The notes: generated by a model not told the origin, from the sequence alone. Shown: positions 15,794-25,837, counted from the first letter of the stretch. The stretch is 64,000 nucleotides of DNA from Clostridiales bacterium (GCA_013619125.1 JABXKS010000064.1:62001-126000); one strand, 5' to 3'. Numbers and translations: made by a program.

Positions 15794-16798
15794 CTACGCG
15801 TTTTTCGCCATCTGCGCTTGAAGCGCTGTCAAGGCAACTGTACCCACGATGTCTTCAGCGTAACAACCGCGAGACAAATCGTTAACTGGTTTCGCCAATC
15901 CTTGAATAATCGGACCATACGCATTGGCTTTTGCAAAGCGTTGTACCAATTTATATCCGATGTTTCCAGAATCAAGATCCGGGAAGACCAATACATTGGC
16001 TTGCCCAGCAACCTTGGAAGTCGGTGCTTTCTTCTTGCCGATCGCTTCCACGATAGCCGCATCCAATTGAAGTTCGCCATCCAATGCCAATTCAGGCGCC
16101 AATTCCTTGGCAATCCTCGTCGCTTCAACAACCTTGTCTACATCCGCATGCTTGGCAGATCCATATGTAGAATGAGAAAGCATGGCAACAACCGCTTTTT
16201 TCTGAACGAAAGCTTCAAAAGTCTTGGCCGATGTAATGGCAATATGCGCCATTTCTTCCGCGCTAGGATTTTGATTCAATGCCGTGTCGGCAAATACCAA
16301 AATTCCATTTTCGCCGAATTCGCAATTAGGCACTTCCATTACAAAAGCAGCCGATGCTAATTTCACCCCTGGAGCTGTCTTCAAGATTTGAAGAGCGGGA
16401 CGAAGCACATCACCAGTTGAGTGAATTGCGCCGGAAACCATGCCGTCTGCCAATTCCATCTTTACCAACATACATCCGAAGTACAATGGATTCGTTAGCA
16501 ACAATTCCTTTGCAGATTCAGCTGTCATGCCTTTCTTCTTTCGAAGCTCAACCAAAGTCTCAATCATTTTCGCCGTGCCTTCATAGGTCGCTGGATCAAT
16601 GATGATCGCTTTTTCCACTTCTGGGTTTCCTGCTGCCGCGATAATTTCTTCACGTTTTCCGATCAATACGATCTTTGCGATCCCATCTTTCAAAACCTCG
16701 CAAGCTGCTTCCAGATTGCGCTCCTCCAATGATTCCGGTAATACAATTGTTTGCAGATCTTTTTTCGCTTGTTCTTTCAGTTTTGTAAGAAAATTCAT
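15794..16798 (-). CDS. pta: Phosphate acetyltransferase
   Basis: Converts acetyl-CoA and phosphate to acetyl phosphate, the step before ATP formation by acetate kinase in fermentation. The 334 residues match the short, single-domain Pta form: it begins LKEQAKKDLQTIVLPESLEER and has GMVSGAIHSTGDVLRPALQ near the centre and the closing FPDLDSGNIGYKLVQR segment. No ackA lies next to it. It has its own promoter (16834-16862) and terminator, so it is monocistronic. Phosphate butyryltransferase is a relative, but the C-terminal features fit Pta better. Confidence 0.93.
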   Translation of the reverse strand: MNFLTKLKEQAKKDLQTIVLPESLEERNLEAACEVLKDGIAKIVLIGKREEIIAAAGNPEVEKAIIIDPATYEGTAKMIETLVELRKKKGMTAESAKELLLTNPLYFGCMLVKMELADGMVSGAIHSTGDVLRPALQILKTAPGVKLASAAFVMEVPNCEFGENGILVFADTALNQNPSAEEMAHIAITSAKTFEAFVQKKAVVAMLSHSTYGSAKHADVDKVVEATRIAKELAPELALDGELQLDAAIVEAIGKKKAPTSKVAGQANVLVFPDLDSGNIGYKLVQRFAKANAYGPIIQGLAKPVNDLSRGCYAEDIVGTVALTALQAQMAKNA

Positions 16799-16833
16799 TT
16801 TTTATCCTTCCTTTGTACAAAATTTACTTCTAC

Positions 16834-16862
16834 ATTATATAGAAAAGGGTTTCGCTTCACAA
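16834..16862 (-). promoter_or_regulatory. Probable pta promoter
   Basis: On the minus strand TTGTGA, 17-bp spacer, TATAAT. The -35 lies within the last codons of the upstream inositol monophosphatase gene. Confidence 0.65.
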
Positions 16863-17660
16863 GGTGGAATCCGTTAAAATCGGCATGAGCTTTTGTACAA
16901 GGGTCGAATTCCCCGCGACAATAGAAATCTCACGCTCCTCTTGATAGATTTTCCACACCGCGCCTGCTTCTTCCAAGATCACGCAAGCCGCCGCAATATC
17001 CCATTCTTTCAAGGTCATTTCCCAGAAAATATCAAATCTTCCACAGGCCACACAGCACAAATCAAAGGCCGCGCACCCCGTTCGCCGCATGCCGCGAACT
17101 TTTGGCACCATGGCCGAAATCTCCCGCAGGTTATTACGCGGATTGGTTCCCTTGTCATAAGGGAATCCTGTGCAGGCCAGAGAATGAATCAGCTCTGTCT
17201 TGTCTCCCACACGAATTGGCTTTCCGTTCAGGGTTGCTCCCTCACCTTTGACACCGACAAACCATTCCTTTAACGCAGGAATGTGTACGATGCCGCCTAC
17301 TCCGACTTTTTTATACTTTATCCCCACACTGATGCCAAAGATGGGGAATCGCTGTGCATAATTATTGGTTCCATCCACAGGATCCACAACCCATTGATAA
17401 TACGCTTCAGGATTATGCTTCGTCCCTTCCTCGCCCAAAATACCGTCTCCAGGATAGTTTTCCATAATCCAAGTGGAAATAACTCGCTCCGATTCCTTGT
17501 CCACCCGGGTGACCAAGTCCATTTTCGATGATTTGGTATCGATCCCCAAGTCATCCTTTTGCTGTTCAATTAATTGATATTGTCCCAATTCTTCCACGAG
17601 ACCATGGATTCGATCCAGTCGAATCCTTGCTCCTTGTATGATATCTTTATTAATTTCCAT
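16857..17660 (-). CDS. Inositol monophosphatase family protein
   Basis: 267 residues. Mg2+-dependent phosphatase family that hydrolyses inositol-1-phosphate, fructose-1,6-bisphosphate, NADP or PAP depending on member. Metal site motifs are present: GEEGT near residue 71, DPVDGTNNY near 88 and WDIAAACVILEEAGA near 215. The start is the ATG at 17660 with AAGGAG 9 nt before; the longer in-frame upstream extension is inside another gene. It overlaps the preceding membrane-protein gene by 11 bp. The precise substrate is undetermined. Confidence 0.88.
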   Translation of the reverse strand: MEINKDIIQGARIRLDRIHGLVEELGQYQLIEQQKDDLGIDTKSSKMDLVTRVDKESERVISTWIMENYPGDGILGEEGTKHNPEAYYQWVVDPVDGTNNYAQRFPIFGISVGIKYKKVGVGGIVHIPALKEWFVGVKGEGATLNGKPIRVGDKTELIHSLACTGFPYDKGTNPRNNLREISAMVPKVRGMRRTGCAAFDLCCVACGRFDIFWEMTLKEWDIAAACVILEEAGAVWKIYQEEREISIVAGNSTLVQKLMPILTDSTL

Positions 17661-18066
17661 AACGATTGACTCCTTGATATACCATCTCTGAAAAGGCGAT
17701 AAATAGGAAAAATACCGAACTGACAATCGGCACGAAAACGCCGACAAGAATCACAACCACTCCAAGCATGGGTTCCACACCAAAGCGCTGATAGAATTCA
17801 TATTGAAAATAGGCAAAAATCAGCGGTGCTGTGAGCCATCCGATCACCGGAATGACAAATAGCAATACAATCAAAATATGCCATGCGCTACGATCAACGA
17901 TATGGAAAAAAAGAATAAATTGCAAAATCGGAATAAAGGCAATCCATTCGTTCTTGACTCCCGCCTTCTGCGCCAGGCGATAAAACCCAAAAGCTTGCAC
18001 AAGATAGATCGCAAATAGCATGATTGGGCTTTGGGTCAGTTGCTGTAACCCTGAAAAAGTTGACAT
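17650..18066 (-). CDS. Small multi-pass membrane protein, hypothetical
   Basis: 138 residues with about four hydrophobic segments. These include the stretch FIPILQFILFFHIV, a Trp-containing segment ending LLFVIPVIGWL, and two near the C-terminus (VVVILVGVFVPIVSSVFFLFI). The pattern (KAGVKNEWIAFIPI) resembles DUF5684-like proteins of Firmicutes, though this is from memory. The ATG at 18066 has AAGGAGGAG. It sits between the COG2509 oxidoreductase and the inositol monophosphatase in one leftward operon. The function is unknown. Confidence 0.7.
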   Translation of the reverse strand: MSTFSGLQQLTQSPIMLFAIYLVQAFGFYRLAQKAGVKNEWIAFIPILQFILFFHIVDRSAWHILIVLLFVIPVIGWLTAPLIFAYFQYEFYQRFGVEPMLGVVVILVGVFVPIVSSVFFLFIAFSEMVYQGVNRYGN

Positions 18067-18077
18067 AATTCTCCTCC

Positions 18078-19679
18078 TTATGCTTGAATCTTTTCTACAA
18101 TTTTCTCCGCACATCGAATACCATCGATGGCAGATGAAGTAATACCTCCCGCATATCCGGCACCTTCCCCAATGGGGTAAAGTCCCCCATGGGAAATACT
18201 CTCCAGACTATCTGGATCCCGCACCAAACGAACCGGTGAGGAAGAACGGCTTTCAACGGCAGTTAACACCGCATCGGCTCGATCAAACCCTTTGATCTTG
18301 CGTCCAAAATATGGGATTGCTTCCTGAAGAGCTGAAACAACAAACCCAGGCAGAATTTTATCCAACTCGGTCCATGTAACTGCTGGGCGATAACTTGCTG
18401 ATATTTTCGGCCGACTCTCCGGGTTCTTTTCCCCTAAAAAACTGCCTACACGCTGGACAGGAGCCGCATAGTTTTCTCCACCCAAACGAAACGCCTTCTG
18501 CTCCAGATCACGCTGAAAAGCAATCCCCGCTAAAGGATTCAACACTCCGGAGTCAGCCGCCCCATAATCCTCTGGATTGACCTGAACCAAAAGGGCTGAA
18601 TTTGCATTTTCCTTGTCTCGGGCATATTCGCTCATCCCATTGACTACAACACCACCGGGTTCCGATGCTGCCGCAACAACCTCGCCGCCAGGACACATGC
18701 AAAAAGAATATACCCCTCGTCCGGTTGAATCCGTAAAACGCAGCGCATAACTGGCTGCACCCAATCTTGGATGCCCCGCATGCTCACCGTATTGATTTTG
18801 ATCAATCATGCCTTGCGGATGTTCGATTCGAACCCCAACAGCGATGGATTTGGCTTCCATTTGAATACCCTTTTCATGCAACCAGACAAAGGTGTCTCTG
18901 GCGCTATGACCAATGGCCATGCAGACTCGATTCGTGGAAATAATCTCACACTGATTGACCACTACACCAACCACTTGATTGCCTTCCAAGACTAAATCTG
19001 TTACGCGTTGCTGAAACCGGACTGATCCTCCCAAGGATTCAATCTCTTGACGGATTTTACGAACGATGTCCCGCAACCGATCGGTTCCTAGATGCGGTTT
19101 TTTCGTCCATAGGATCTCCTCAGGCGCGCCAGCCTTCACAAAGGTTTGCATCACGCGTTCAATTCGCTGATCCTTGCTGCGAGAGGTCAGTTTTCCATCG
19201 GAAAAAGTTCCGGCTCCCCCCTCGCCAAATTGCACATTGGATTCCTCATTTAAGGAACCCCCTGCCCAAAATTGTTCAACGTCTATTTGACGTTCATCTA
19301 CCGACTTCCCCCGCTCCAGCACAATGGGTTTCAAACCCGCCTGGGCCAGATAAAGGGCGCAAAACATGCCGGCCGGACCAAAACCAACCACAACGGGCCG
19401 CGTTACCTGATCAGCTGTAATAGGCTGAATCTCTTGGAGCGCTGGTGGCGTAACCTTCAAAGTTGGAAACTGCTTCAAAAGCTTTTTCTCATTTTTCACA
19501 CGCACATCCACGGTATATACCAGCCGTAGGGGTTTTCCTTTTCTCGCGTCAATGGATTCTCGATACACCTCATAGTCGAGCAACTCGTTTTTCCCAATCT
19601 TCAATTTCTCACAGATCTTAAAGAAAAGCTTATCATTCGACTCCGTAATTTTCAAAGCGATATCATGCACTCGTATCAT
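18078..19679 (-). CDS. FAD-dependent oxidoreductase (COG2509 type)
   Basis: 533 residues. An N-terminal domain of about 90 residues (MIRVHDIALKI...) precedes a flavoprotein fold with the FAD motif VVVGFGPAGMFCALYLAQAG and a later GEGAGYAGGI segment near the C-terminus. The family is widespread in anaerobes and usually called an uncharacterised FAD-dependent dehydrogenase. It begins 2 bp after the next flavoprotein gene ends, so both are probably cotranscribed. The reaction is unknown. Confidence 0.85.
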   Translation of the reverse strand: MIRVHDIALKITESNDKLFFKICEKLKIGKNELLDYEVYRESIDARKGKPLRLVYTVDVRVKNEKKLLKQFPTLKVTPPALQEIQPITADQVTRPVVVGFGPAGMFCALYLAQAGLKPIVLERGKSVDERQIDVEQFWAGGSLNEESNVQFGEGGAGTFSDGKLTSRSKDQRIERVMQTFVKAGAPEEILWTKKPHLGTDRLRDIVRKIRQEIESLGGSVRFQQRVTDLVLEGNQVVGVVVNQCEIISTNRVCMAIGHSARDTFVWLHEKGIQMEAKSIAVGVRIEHPQGMIDQNQYGEHAGHPRLGAASYALRFTDSTGRGVYSFCMCPGGEVVAAASEPGGVVVNGMSEYARDKENANSALLVQVNPEDYGAADSGVLNPLAGIAFQRDLEQKAFRLGGENYAAPVQRVGSFLGEKNPESRPKISASYRPAVTWTELDKILPGFVVSALQEAIPYFGRKIKGFDRADAVLTAVESRSSSPVRLVRDPDSLESISHGGLYPIGEGAGYAGGITSSAIDGIRCAEKIVEKIQA

Positions 19680-19681
19680 GA

Positions 19682-20926
19682 TTATTTCTCCGAAGCGGAT
19701 AGACCTGCCAAATAGCCCGTTGAAAAGGCAATCTGCAGATTGAAGCCACCCGTTAAAGCATCCACATCCAACACTTCTCCCGCAATATACAATCCATCAA
19801 CCTTTTTTGATGCCATGGTAGAAGGATCCACTTCCTTGACAGAAATACCGCCAACGGTAATGATCGCTTCCTTAAATCCTTTCAGTCCCCGCCCTTGAAT
19901 CGGCAAGGCTTTCAATGTTTCAACCAAAGCCTCGCGCTGTTTTTTATCGATTTGATGTACGGCGATCTCCGGATCAAGTCCACTCTTCTCAATGACAATG
20001 GGAATTAATGCCTGCGGTAGCATTTCCTTCATGACCGTTTTCAACTGCTTCAAATGGAAAGCTTCAAAATCACGGAGGATTCGTCGATCCAATTTTTCCT
20101 TGCTCAAGGCAGGCTTCAAATCAATCCAAAAGGAAACGCCCTTGAATTCACCGTTTTCCCGAACCACGCCCTCTTGAATCAGGTTTCGGCCCGCTGTCAA
20201 AACAACAGGACCCGAGATCCCATCATGGGTAAAAAGAAGATCACCAAAATATTCCTTCTTCTTTTTCGCCTTCGTGATGAGGCTTACATTTTTCAAAGAC
20301 AAACCCGCCAATTCCGGATTCCAAGAATCATCTGTCTTAAATGCAACTAGAGCAGGCAAGGGGTGAACAATTGTATGATCGGCTGCTTTCGCCATATGAT
20401 ACCCGTCCCCTGTTGATCCCGTTGCCGGATAACTCTTTCCGCCCGTCGCGAGAATAACACGATCAGCCGGTATTCGATTTCCCTTCTGATCTTCTGCGCC
20501 GCGAATTTTTCCCTCTTCAATCCATAAAGACTGAATGGGCGTTCGCGTTCTCACCTTGATCCCAGAATCGATGCATGCTTTTAGCAAGGCATCCGCCAAT
20601 GTCTGAGATTTGTCACTTTCCGGGAAAACACGATTGCCGCGTTCCACCTTCAAGGCAACGCCTTGCTCACGAAAGAATTCCATCACCTGTTCATTGGTGA
20701 AGGTATAGAATGCGCTATATAAGAAATTTGGATTCCCCATGGTGTTTTCAATAAATTGATCAATGGGCGCCGCGTTTGTCAGATTACATCGACCCTTTCC
20801 CGTAATCAAAAACTTGCGTAAAACTCTTTCCATTTTTTCATAAACGATGACTTCCGCCCCGTTTTTCCTTGCAGCGTACGCTGCCATCAAGCCAGCTGGA
20901 CCGGCTCCAATTACCAATATTTTCAT
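19682..20926 (-). CDS. NAD(P)/FAD-dependent oxidoreductase (HI0933/BaiN family)
   Basis: 414 residues. The FAD motif is at the N-terminus (ILVIGAGPAGLMAAYAA), GKGRCNLTN follows near 45, then ATGGKSYPATGSTGDGY near 155, and the C-terminal GEVLDVDALTGGFNLQ typical of COG2081. Some members reduce bile acid intermediates (BaiN), most are unassigned. The start is the ATG at 20926 with AAGGAG 7 nt before. It forms a unit with the COG2509 gene downstream. Confidence 0.88.
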   Translation of the reverse strand: MKILVIGAGPAGLMAAYAARKNGAEVIVYEKMERVLRKFLITGKGRCNLTNAAPIDQFIENTMGNPNFLYSAFYTFTNEQVMEFFREQGVALKVERGNRVFPESDKSQTLADALLKACIDSGIKVRTRTPIQSLWIEEGKIRGAEDQKGNRIPADRVILATGGKSYPATGSTGDGYHMAKAADHTIVHPLPALVAFKTDDSWNPELAGLSLKNVSLITKAKKKKEYFGDLLFTHDGISGPVVLTAGRNLIQEGVVRENGEFKGVSFWIDLKPALSKEKLDRRILRDFEAFHLKQLKTVMKEMLPQALIPIVIEKSGLDPEIAVHQIDKKQREALVETLKALPIQGRGLKGFKEAIITVGGISVKEVDPSTMASKKVDGLYIAGEVLDVDALTGGFNLQIAFSTGYLAGLSASEK

Positions 20927-20992
20927 CTTATTCTCCTTATTCGATTTCATTTCATTGTAACATAAAAAAGAAGGCTCTAGTACAAGAGCCTC

Positions 20993-21763
20993 CTAGCGTT
21001 TTTTTGGAAACCACGGGAAAAATATCGGGGTCCGCGCCGCATAGGCTTGGAACTCTGGCCGCTCCTTGTATTTTCTCTCCAGTAGCGGAACACCTGATAC
21101 AAATCGAATCAAAAGTGTAATAGTCAATGGGCTGATTATCGCCCAAATCGCACCGCCTGCATCCAATGCAATTAAAAACAACCCCCACCACTGCACGGCT
21201 TCCCCGAAGTAATTCGGGTGTCGGGTGAATTTCCACAAACCCTGTGTCATCACATGCCCTTTATTCTTTGGTTTCTTAATAAATGTTCGAAGTTGCGCGT
21301 CTCCGATCGCCTCAAACGAAAAGCCGACAATCCATACAAGCAAGCCCGCGCTTGCCATCCAGCCCCAATTCAGAACCTGGCGCTCCGGCAACCACAAGAG
21401 ACTGAAGGAAATCAACCACATAAAGAGCGCCTGCAATAGATAAACTTGAACCAAAGCGCGTGGGATTACCCAACGCCCCCATTCTTTTCTCCAGTTCGCA
21501 TATCGGAAATCTTCCGGCTTTCCCCAATTGCGTTTCAAAATATGGTAGCTTAACCGCAGCCCCCAAATGCTAATCAAACCCGTCATCATCCATTGATGAA
21601 TACCAATGGCTTCTGCTCTTATGATCAGACTCCAAGCCAACAGTACAAAACCCAATCCCCATCCATAATCCACAACAGAATTGTTTTTGGTTGTTGTCCC
21701 CCAAATAAAAAAAATCGCAAAGTACCCAACTACAAAAATGAATCCAAAACCAAGTTGCCCCAT
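20993..21763 (-). CDS. DUF1295 family integral membrane protein
   Basis: 256 residues with about six membrane helices. The C-terminal half carries the steroid 5-alpha-reductase or isoprenylcysteine methyltransferase-like signature: [19 protein letters not shown], then a C-terminal [17 protein letters not shown] segment. DUF1295 members are thought to be membrane reductases or methyltransferases acting on lipids. The start ATG at 21763 has GAAGG in front and lies 2 bp after the stop of the FakA-DegV gene, so they are cotranscribed, hinting at lipid metabolism. Confidence 0.85.
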   Translation of the reverse strand: MGQLGFGFIFVVGYFAIFFIWGTTTKNNSVVDYGWGLGFVLLAWSLIIRAEAIGIHQWMMTGLISIWGLRLSYHILKRNWGKPEDFRYANWRKEWGRWVIPRALVQVYLLQALFMWLISFSLLWLPERQVLNWGWMASAGLLVWIVGFSFEAIGDAQLRTFIKKPKNKGHVMTQGLWKFTRHPNYFGEAVQWWGLFLIALDAGGAIWAIISPLTITLLIRFVSGVPLLERKYKERPEFQAYAARTPIFFPWFPKKR

Positions 21764-21765
21764 AA

Positions 21766-23535
21766 TCATCCTTCTTTCATATACGCCACCGCAATGGCTC
21801 CCGAACCGGTACTGGCAGCAACAATTGCAGAAATTTGTGTGACCATATCGCATTCCACATTCGGTATTTTACTCAGCTTCCTAGCAAAAAATTCTGCTTT
21901 TTCCAAATTATCTGAATAGGATACCTGTACCAGAATTTTATGGTTTTTCGCTTCCCGTTTCACCAGTCTTTCCAAATGCCTAAGACTGGCTTCAAACTTC
22001 ATATGCATGCCGAAAGCGATCCCTTCGCCTTCCTCATTAATGGAAATAATTGGCTTGATCCCGAGGGTTTGAAATGATCTTCCCACAGGAGCACTTAGTC
22101 GGCCACCTTGAATCATGGGCTTCAAATCATGAATCGCTACAAATATCTTCGTTTGCGATCTCTTCTTCCGGATCCAATCGGCTGCGATCGCCAAAGATTT
22201 TCCGTTTTCAATTTCTTGCACCGCTTCCCTCACCAATAGTCCCTGCGCCGCTGAATTCTGTAAGGTATCGACCACCTCGACAGAAAAATCCGAAAATGAC
22301 TCTTCCGCCAATCGCTTTACTTGATAGTAAAAGCCGCTCATCTTGCTGGAAACCATCAATACCAAAACCCCTTCATAATAGGTTTGCAAAAAATCAAATC
22401 TCGCTTTGATTTCCGATGGACTCGGCACAGCGCTCGTTGGTAAACTTTTATTAGCTTGCATTCGTTGAAATATACGGTCTGTCGGATAGGAAATGCGATC
22501 GAGAAACACTTGATCTTCTTCCATGATTCCAACTGGGATCACATGCACTTGATGAGAAAGCGCCCACTCCGGATCCAGGTCCGCAATCGAATCCGTTATA
22601 ATTGCGATCTTTGCACAGGGATGATTGGCTACTCGCGACTGCAACGCCATATCCTCCACTTTTTGCATGACAATATGTCCTTCAATTTTGGAAAATACTT
22701 CTGCTGGATCATTCGTATGCAGATGAAAACGCGCCGTATCCCCGCGTTCCAACACAATCAAGGAATCCCCAAATCCCGACAGGTTTTCATGCAATCGATC
22801 CACGGATGAACTCTTCTCCACAATCCCTTCCGTGCAATATCGATAAGGAGAATTTTCATGATCATGCAGGATCTCCTCTTGCAGGATACTTCGCTTTTTA
22901 ACAAAATCACCCTGCAACTCTGCATGGTTTGAATTTTGAATATAGTCCGAAATTCCCTCCACAAAAGCCAGAAATCCTGCGGCACCCGAATCAATCACAT
23001 GATTTCGTTTTAAAGGTTCCAACTGTGTCATGGTTAATTCCAACGCCTGCTTCATTTTCTTTCCCACTTCTTCCAACAACAGCTCTCCCCGATACCCGGA
23101 GTGATAATACTTCTCCAATTCTTCTGCCAATACCCTCATCAAGGTTAAAATAGTCCCTTCCTGCGGTAGCTCAACCGCCGAATACGCTGCTGGAACAGCA
23201 GATTTGAATCCTTCAATCATCTCTTCTGGACTGACAACCTTTTTCCCTTGCAGCGCCTCCGCCCATCCATGAAAATACTGGGCAAGAATCATACCTGAAC
23301 TACCGCGTGCTCCGCGCATAGCATTATCATCAATGGCTGCCGCCATTTGATCCACCCGTATTTCTTCTTCAATGGAAACTAAAATTGATCGAACCGTAGT
23401 CGCCAAATTTGTTCCTGTATCTCCATCAGGCACCGGAAAGACATTAATGGCATTCAAATAATCCTTTTCTCGAATCAAAGCCTCTGCTCCAGAACGAAAG
23501 GCTGAATACACAGTTTTCCCGTTGATTTCCTTCAT
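21766..23535 (-). CDS. DAK-DegV fusion: fatty acid kinase-like protein (FakA joined to FakB)
   Basis: 589 residues joining two normally separate proteins. Residues 1-200 are a DhaL/DAK kinase domain with [13 protein letters not shown] (31-43), and [12 protein letters not shown] near 76. Residues 220-305 are the middle FakA domain. From about 308 a DegV fatty-acid-binding domain follows, with [17 protein letters not shown] (368-375), [10 protein letters not shown] (396-405) and GGRLS (477-481). In Firmicutes FakA phosphorylates an exogenous fatty acid held by FakB to make acyl phosphate for phospholipids. The fusion would do both in one chain. The start is the ATG at 23535 behind GGAGGAAATAC. 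Confidence 0.88.
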   Translation of the reverse strand: MKEINGKTVYSAFRSGAEALIREKDYLNAINVFPVPDGDTGTNLATTVRSILVSIEEEIRVDQMAAAIDDNAMRGARGSSGMILAQYFHGWAEALQGKKVVSPEEMIEGFKSAVPAAYSAVELPQEGTILTLMRVLAEELEKYYHSGYRGELLLEEVGKKMKQALELTMTQLEPLKRNHVIDSGAAGFLAFVEGISDYIQNSNHAELQGDFVKKRSILQEEILHDHENSPYRYCTEGIVEKSSSVDRLHENLSGFGDSLIVLERGDTARFHLHTNDPAEVFSKIEGHIVMQKVEDMALQSRVANHPCAKIAIITDSIADLDPEWALSHQVHVIPVGIMEEDQVFLDRISYPTDRIFQRMQANKSLPTSAVPSPSEIKARFDFLQTYYEGVLVLMVSSKMSGFYYQVKRLAEESFSDFSVEVVDTLQNSAAQGLLVREAVQEIENGKSLAIAADWIRKKRSQTKIFVAIHDLKPMIQGGRLSAPVGRSFQTLGIKPIISINEEGEGIAFGMHMKFEASLRHLERLVKREAKNHKILVQVSYSDNLEKAEFFARKLSKIPNVECDMVTQISAIVAASTGSGAIAVAYMKEG

Positions 23536-23608
23536 TTGTATTTCCTCCTGTGGTATAGTTACCCCATATAATAGAATCAATAAAGACGATTTTGAGAGGA
23601 GAAACACA

Positions 23609-24769
23609 ATGAAAATCATTCAAAACGCAACCCTTTACCAACTTAGCGGACATCTTTTAGCGAACCAAAACATTCGCATTGAAAATGGAAAAATCACAGA
23701 AATCGGAAGCGATCTACCTGTTAATGGCGCTACCATCATCGATGCGCAAGACGCCCTTCTCTTCCCTGGATTTATTGACGCCCATTGCCATCTAGGCATG
23801 TGGGAAGACGGTATTGGATTTGAAGGCGCCGACGGCAACGAAAGCGTCGATCCCGTTACACCACATATGCGTGCGATCGATGCAATCAATCCTATGGACC
23901 GCACCTTTGAGGAAGCAAGAAACGGCGGCATCACTGCCTGCGCAACGGGCCCCGGAAGCGCCAATGTAATCGGCGGTACCTTTGTGGCCATCAAAACGGC
24001 TGGAAATCGCATCGACGATATGATTATCCAAGATCCTTTGGCCATGAAATGCGCCTTTGGCGAAAATCCAAAACGCGTTTATTCGGAACAAAAGAAAACC
24101 CCGAATACAAGAATGGGAACAGCGGCTACCTTGCGCAACACCCTTTTCCAAGCCAAGGAATATTGGAACAAAAAGGACAGCAACCTTCAAGATCAAAGCA
24201 AGCAGCCTGCCTTCGATATGAAAATGGAAGCCTTAGGTCCCGTTTTGAAACGTGAGATTCCACTCAAAGCCCATGCGCACAGAGCAGATGATATCTTGAC
24301 CGCCATTCGAATCGCCAAGGAGTTTGATCTGAACCTAACCCTGGATCATTGCACCGAGGGCCACCTGATTGCAGATCATCTTGCAAAGGAAGGCTATCCA
24401 GCCCTCGTTGGACCGTCTCTGTCTGAGCGCTCCAAGTTTGAATTGAAAAATCTAACCTTTGAAACGCCAGGAATCCTCTATCAGGCGGGAATAAAAATCG
24501 CCATTATCACTGATTCTCCCGTGATTCCTCTTCAATACCTGCCTCTTTGTGCTTCTCTCGCATCGAAACATGGATTGCCGAAGGAAGAGGCGATCAAGGC
24601 CATTACCATCAATGCCGCGGAAATCCTTGGTCTTGATGATCGAATCGGTAGCATTGAAGTTGGCAAGGACGCAGATCTTGTCCTTTGGGATCAGCATCCC
24701 TTCCAATATGATGCAAAGGTGTTGATGACCCTGATTGACGGCGAAGTGGTGTATTCCGCTAAAATCTAG
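23609..24769 (+). CDS. Amidohydrolase family protein
   Basis: 386 residues. Metal-dependent hydrolase fold: an N-terminal beta sandwich, then the HxH-type metal site PGFIDAHCHLG near residue 60, a later His pair in IPLKAHAHRADD and LTLDHCTEGH, and Asp in ITDSPV, which completes a binuclear site. The C-terminal NAAEILGLDDRIGSIEVGKDADLVLW is the standard closing signature. It resembles imidazolonepropionase- and prolidase-like members; the substrate is not determinable. AGAGGAG precedes the ATG at 23609. It is divergently oriented from the FakA-DegV gene. Confidence 0.87.
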   Translation: MKIIQNATLYQLSGHLLANQNIRIENGKITEIGSDLPVNGATIIDAQDALLFPGFIDAHCHLGMWEDGIGFEGADGNESVDPVTPHMRAIDAINPMDRTFEEARNGGITACATGPGSANVIGGTFVAIKTAGNRIDDMIIQDPLAMKCAFGENPKRVYSEQKKTPNTRMGTAATLRNTLFQAKEYWNKKDSNLQDQSKQPAFDMKMEALGPVLKREIPLKAHAHRADDILTAIRIAKEFDLNLTLDHCTEGHLIADHLAKEGYPALVGPSLSERSKFELKNLTFETPGILYQAGIKIAIITDSPVIPLQYLPLCASLASKHGLPKEEAIKAITINAAEILGLDDRIGSIEVGKDADLVLWDQHPFQYDAKVLMTLIDGEVVYSAKI

Positions 24770-24784
24770 GTTCCAAAAATTGAC

Positions 24785-24813
24785 TTGTCCCACCTTTTCA
24801 CCCATGATACAAT
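24785..24813 (+). promoter_or_regulatory. Probable promoter of the orphan binding-protein gene
   Basis: TTGTCC at 24785-24790, a 17-bp spacer and TACAAT at 24808-24813, just after the amidohydrolase gene. A separate TTGACT at 24780 is too far from any -10. Confidence 0.55.
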
Positions 24814-24844
24814 AGCACTCATGAATAAAAGGGGGAAATACACA

Positions 24845-25777
24845 ATGAAACGCTTATTACTCGGGGTATTGGTTTTAGCCTTGCTCCTATCGGGGTGTGC
24901 CAGCGAACCCGCTGAAGCCTCTCCAACTACAGAAAAAACATTCCGTGTCGGGCTGATGCCTGATGATGGGATTTTGCCTTATCTCTACGGTGCGCAACAA
25001 GGGTATTTCATAGAAGAAGGAATTGATGTTTCCTTCGAAATCTTTATGAGTGCTCTTGATCGCGATGCTGCTTTACAGGCAGGCGAACTGGATGCCATTT
25101 ATTCGGATGTGATCTCGTTGGTTTATTATGCGGAAGCAGGCACACCACTCTTGGCCGTTAGCAGCACCCAGGCAACATACGGCATCGCATCTCATGAAGA
25201 GGGTACCGATGCCAATGCTTTAGTTGGAAAAACGGTGGGTCTCTCGACCAACACTCTTATGGAATATTTGGTCGACAATGCGCTTTTCGAAGCGGGTTTA
25301 ACGGAAGCGGCAATCGAAAAAATTGCGATTCCTTCCCTCCCCAATCGACTGGAAAGCTATCGCGCCGGTCAAATTGACGCCATTGCGCTTCCAGAACCAC
25401 TTTTAAGCCTTGCGGTATTGAAAGACGGAAACGTAATTGTCACTGCCGAGTCTATCGGCTTGGCCCCCGGAGTCCTTCTGGTTCAAACGGATTGGATGGA
25501 AGCCGCGCCAGAAGCCATAGAGGCATTCTTTGCAGGATACGACCTTGCCGTTGATGGATTAAATGCCGGTGCAAACAAAGAAGATTTGTTGGCGATCTAC
25601 GAGGAAGCCAAATTCCCGGAACCCGTTCAAGCCAACTTCGTTCTGCCACTCTATCATCCGTCCCAGGCACCTGATCAAGCGCAGATTCAAATGGCCATTG
25701 ATTGGCTGACTGCCCGCGACCTGATCGAAGGAACTCACAGCTTCGAAACTTTAGTTTCACCAATTTTATTGCCATAA
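24845..25777 (+). CDS. ABC importer substrate-binding lipoprotein without local partners (NMT1-like)
   Basis: 310 residues. Lipoprotein signal peptide with lipobox LLSGC and Cys18, followed by a type II binding-protein fold (FRVGLMPDDGILPYLYGAQ, EEGIDVSFEIF). No permease or ATPase gene lies next to it; it is monocistronic, with its own promoter and terminator. The importer ATPase and permease at 42027-43462 lack a binding protein, so the two may belong together, but that is inference. MqnA and MqnD of quinone synthesis share this fold, yet the signal peptide makes this a secreted binder. Confidence 0.86.
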   Translation: MKRLLLGVLVLALLLSGCASEPAEASPTTEKTFRVGLMPDDGILPYLYGAQQGYFIEEGIDVSFEIFMSALDRDAALQAGELDAIYSDVISLVYYAEAGTPLLAVSSTQATYGIASHEEGTDANALVGKTVGLSTNTLMEYLVDNALFEAGLTEAAIEKIAIPSLPNRLESYRAGQIDAIALPEPLLSLAVLKDGNVIVTAESIGLAPGVLLVQTDWMEAAPEAIEAFFAGYDLAVDGLNAGANKEDLLAIYEEAKFPEPVQANFVLPLYHPSQAPDQAQIQMAIDWLTARDLIEGTHSFETLVSPILLP

Positions 25778-25778
25778 G

Positions 25779-25808
25779 AAAATGATCCCCACAGGGGATC
25801 ATTTTTTG
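25779..25808 (+). terminator. Intrinsic terminator
   Basis: Stem AATGATCCCC (25781-25790) and GGGGATCATT (25794-25803), loop ACA, then TTTT. It ends the orphan binding-protein transcript. Confidence 0.9.
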
Positions 25809-25837
25809 TTATAATGAGGCAGAAAGTGAGGTATACC

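Noticed and set aside
24845-25777. Interpreting the orphan binding protein as MqnA or MqnD
   Set aside because: It has a lipoprotein signal peptide with a clear lipobox, whereas MqnA and MqnD are cytoplasmic enzymes.
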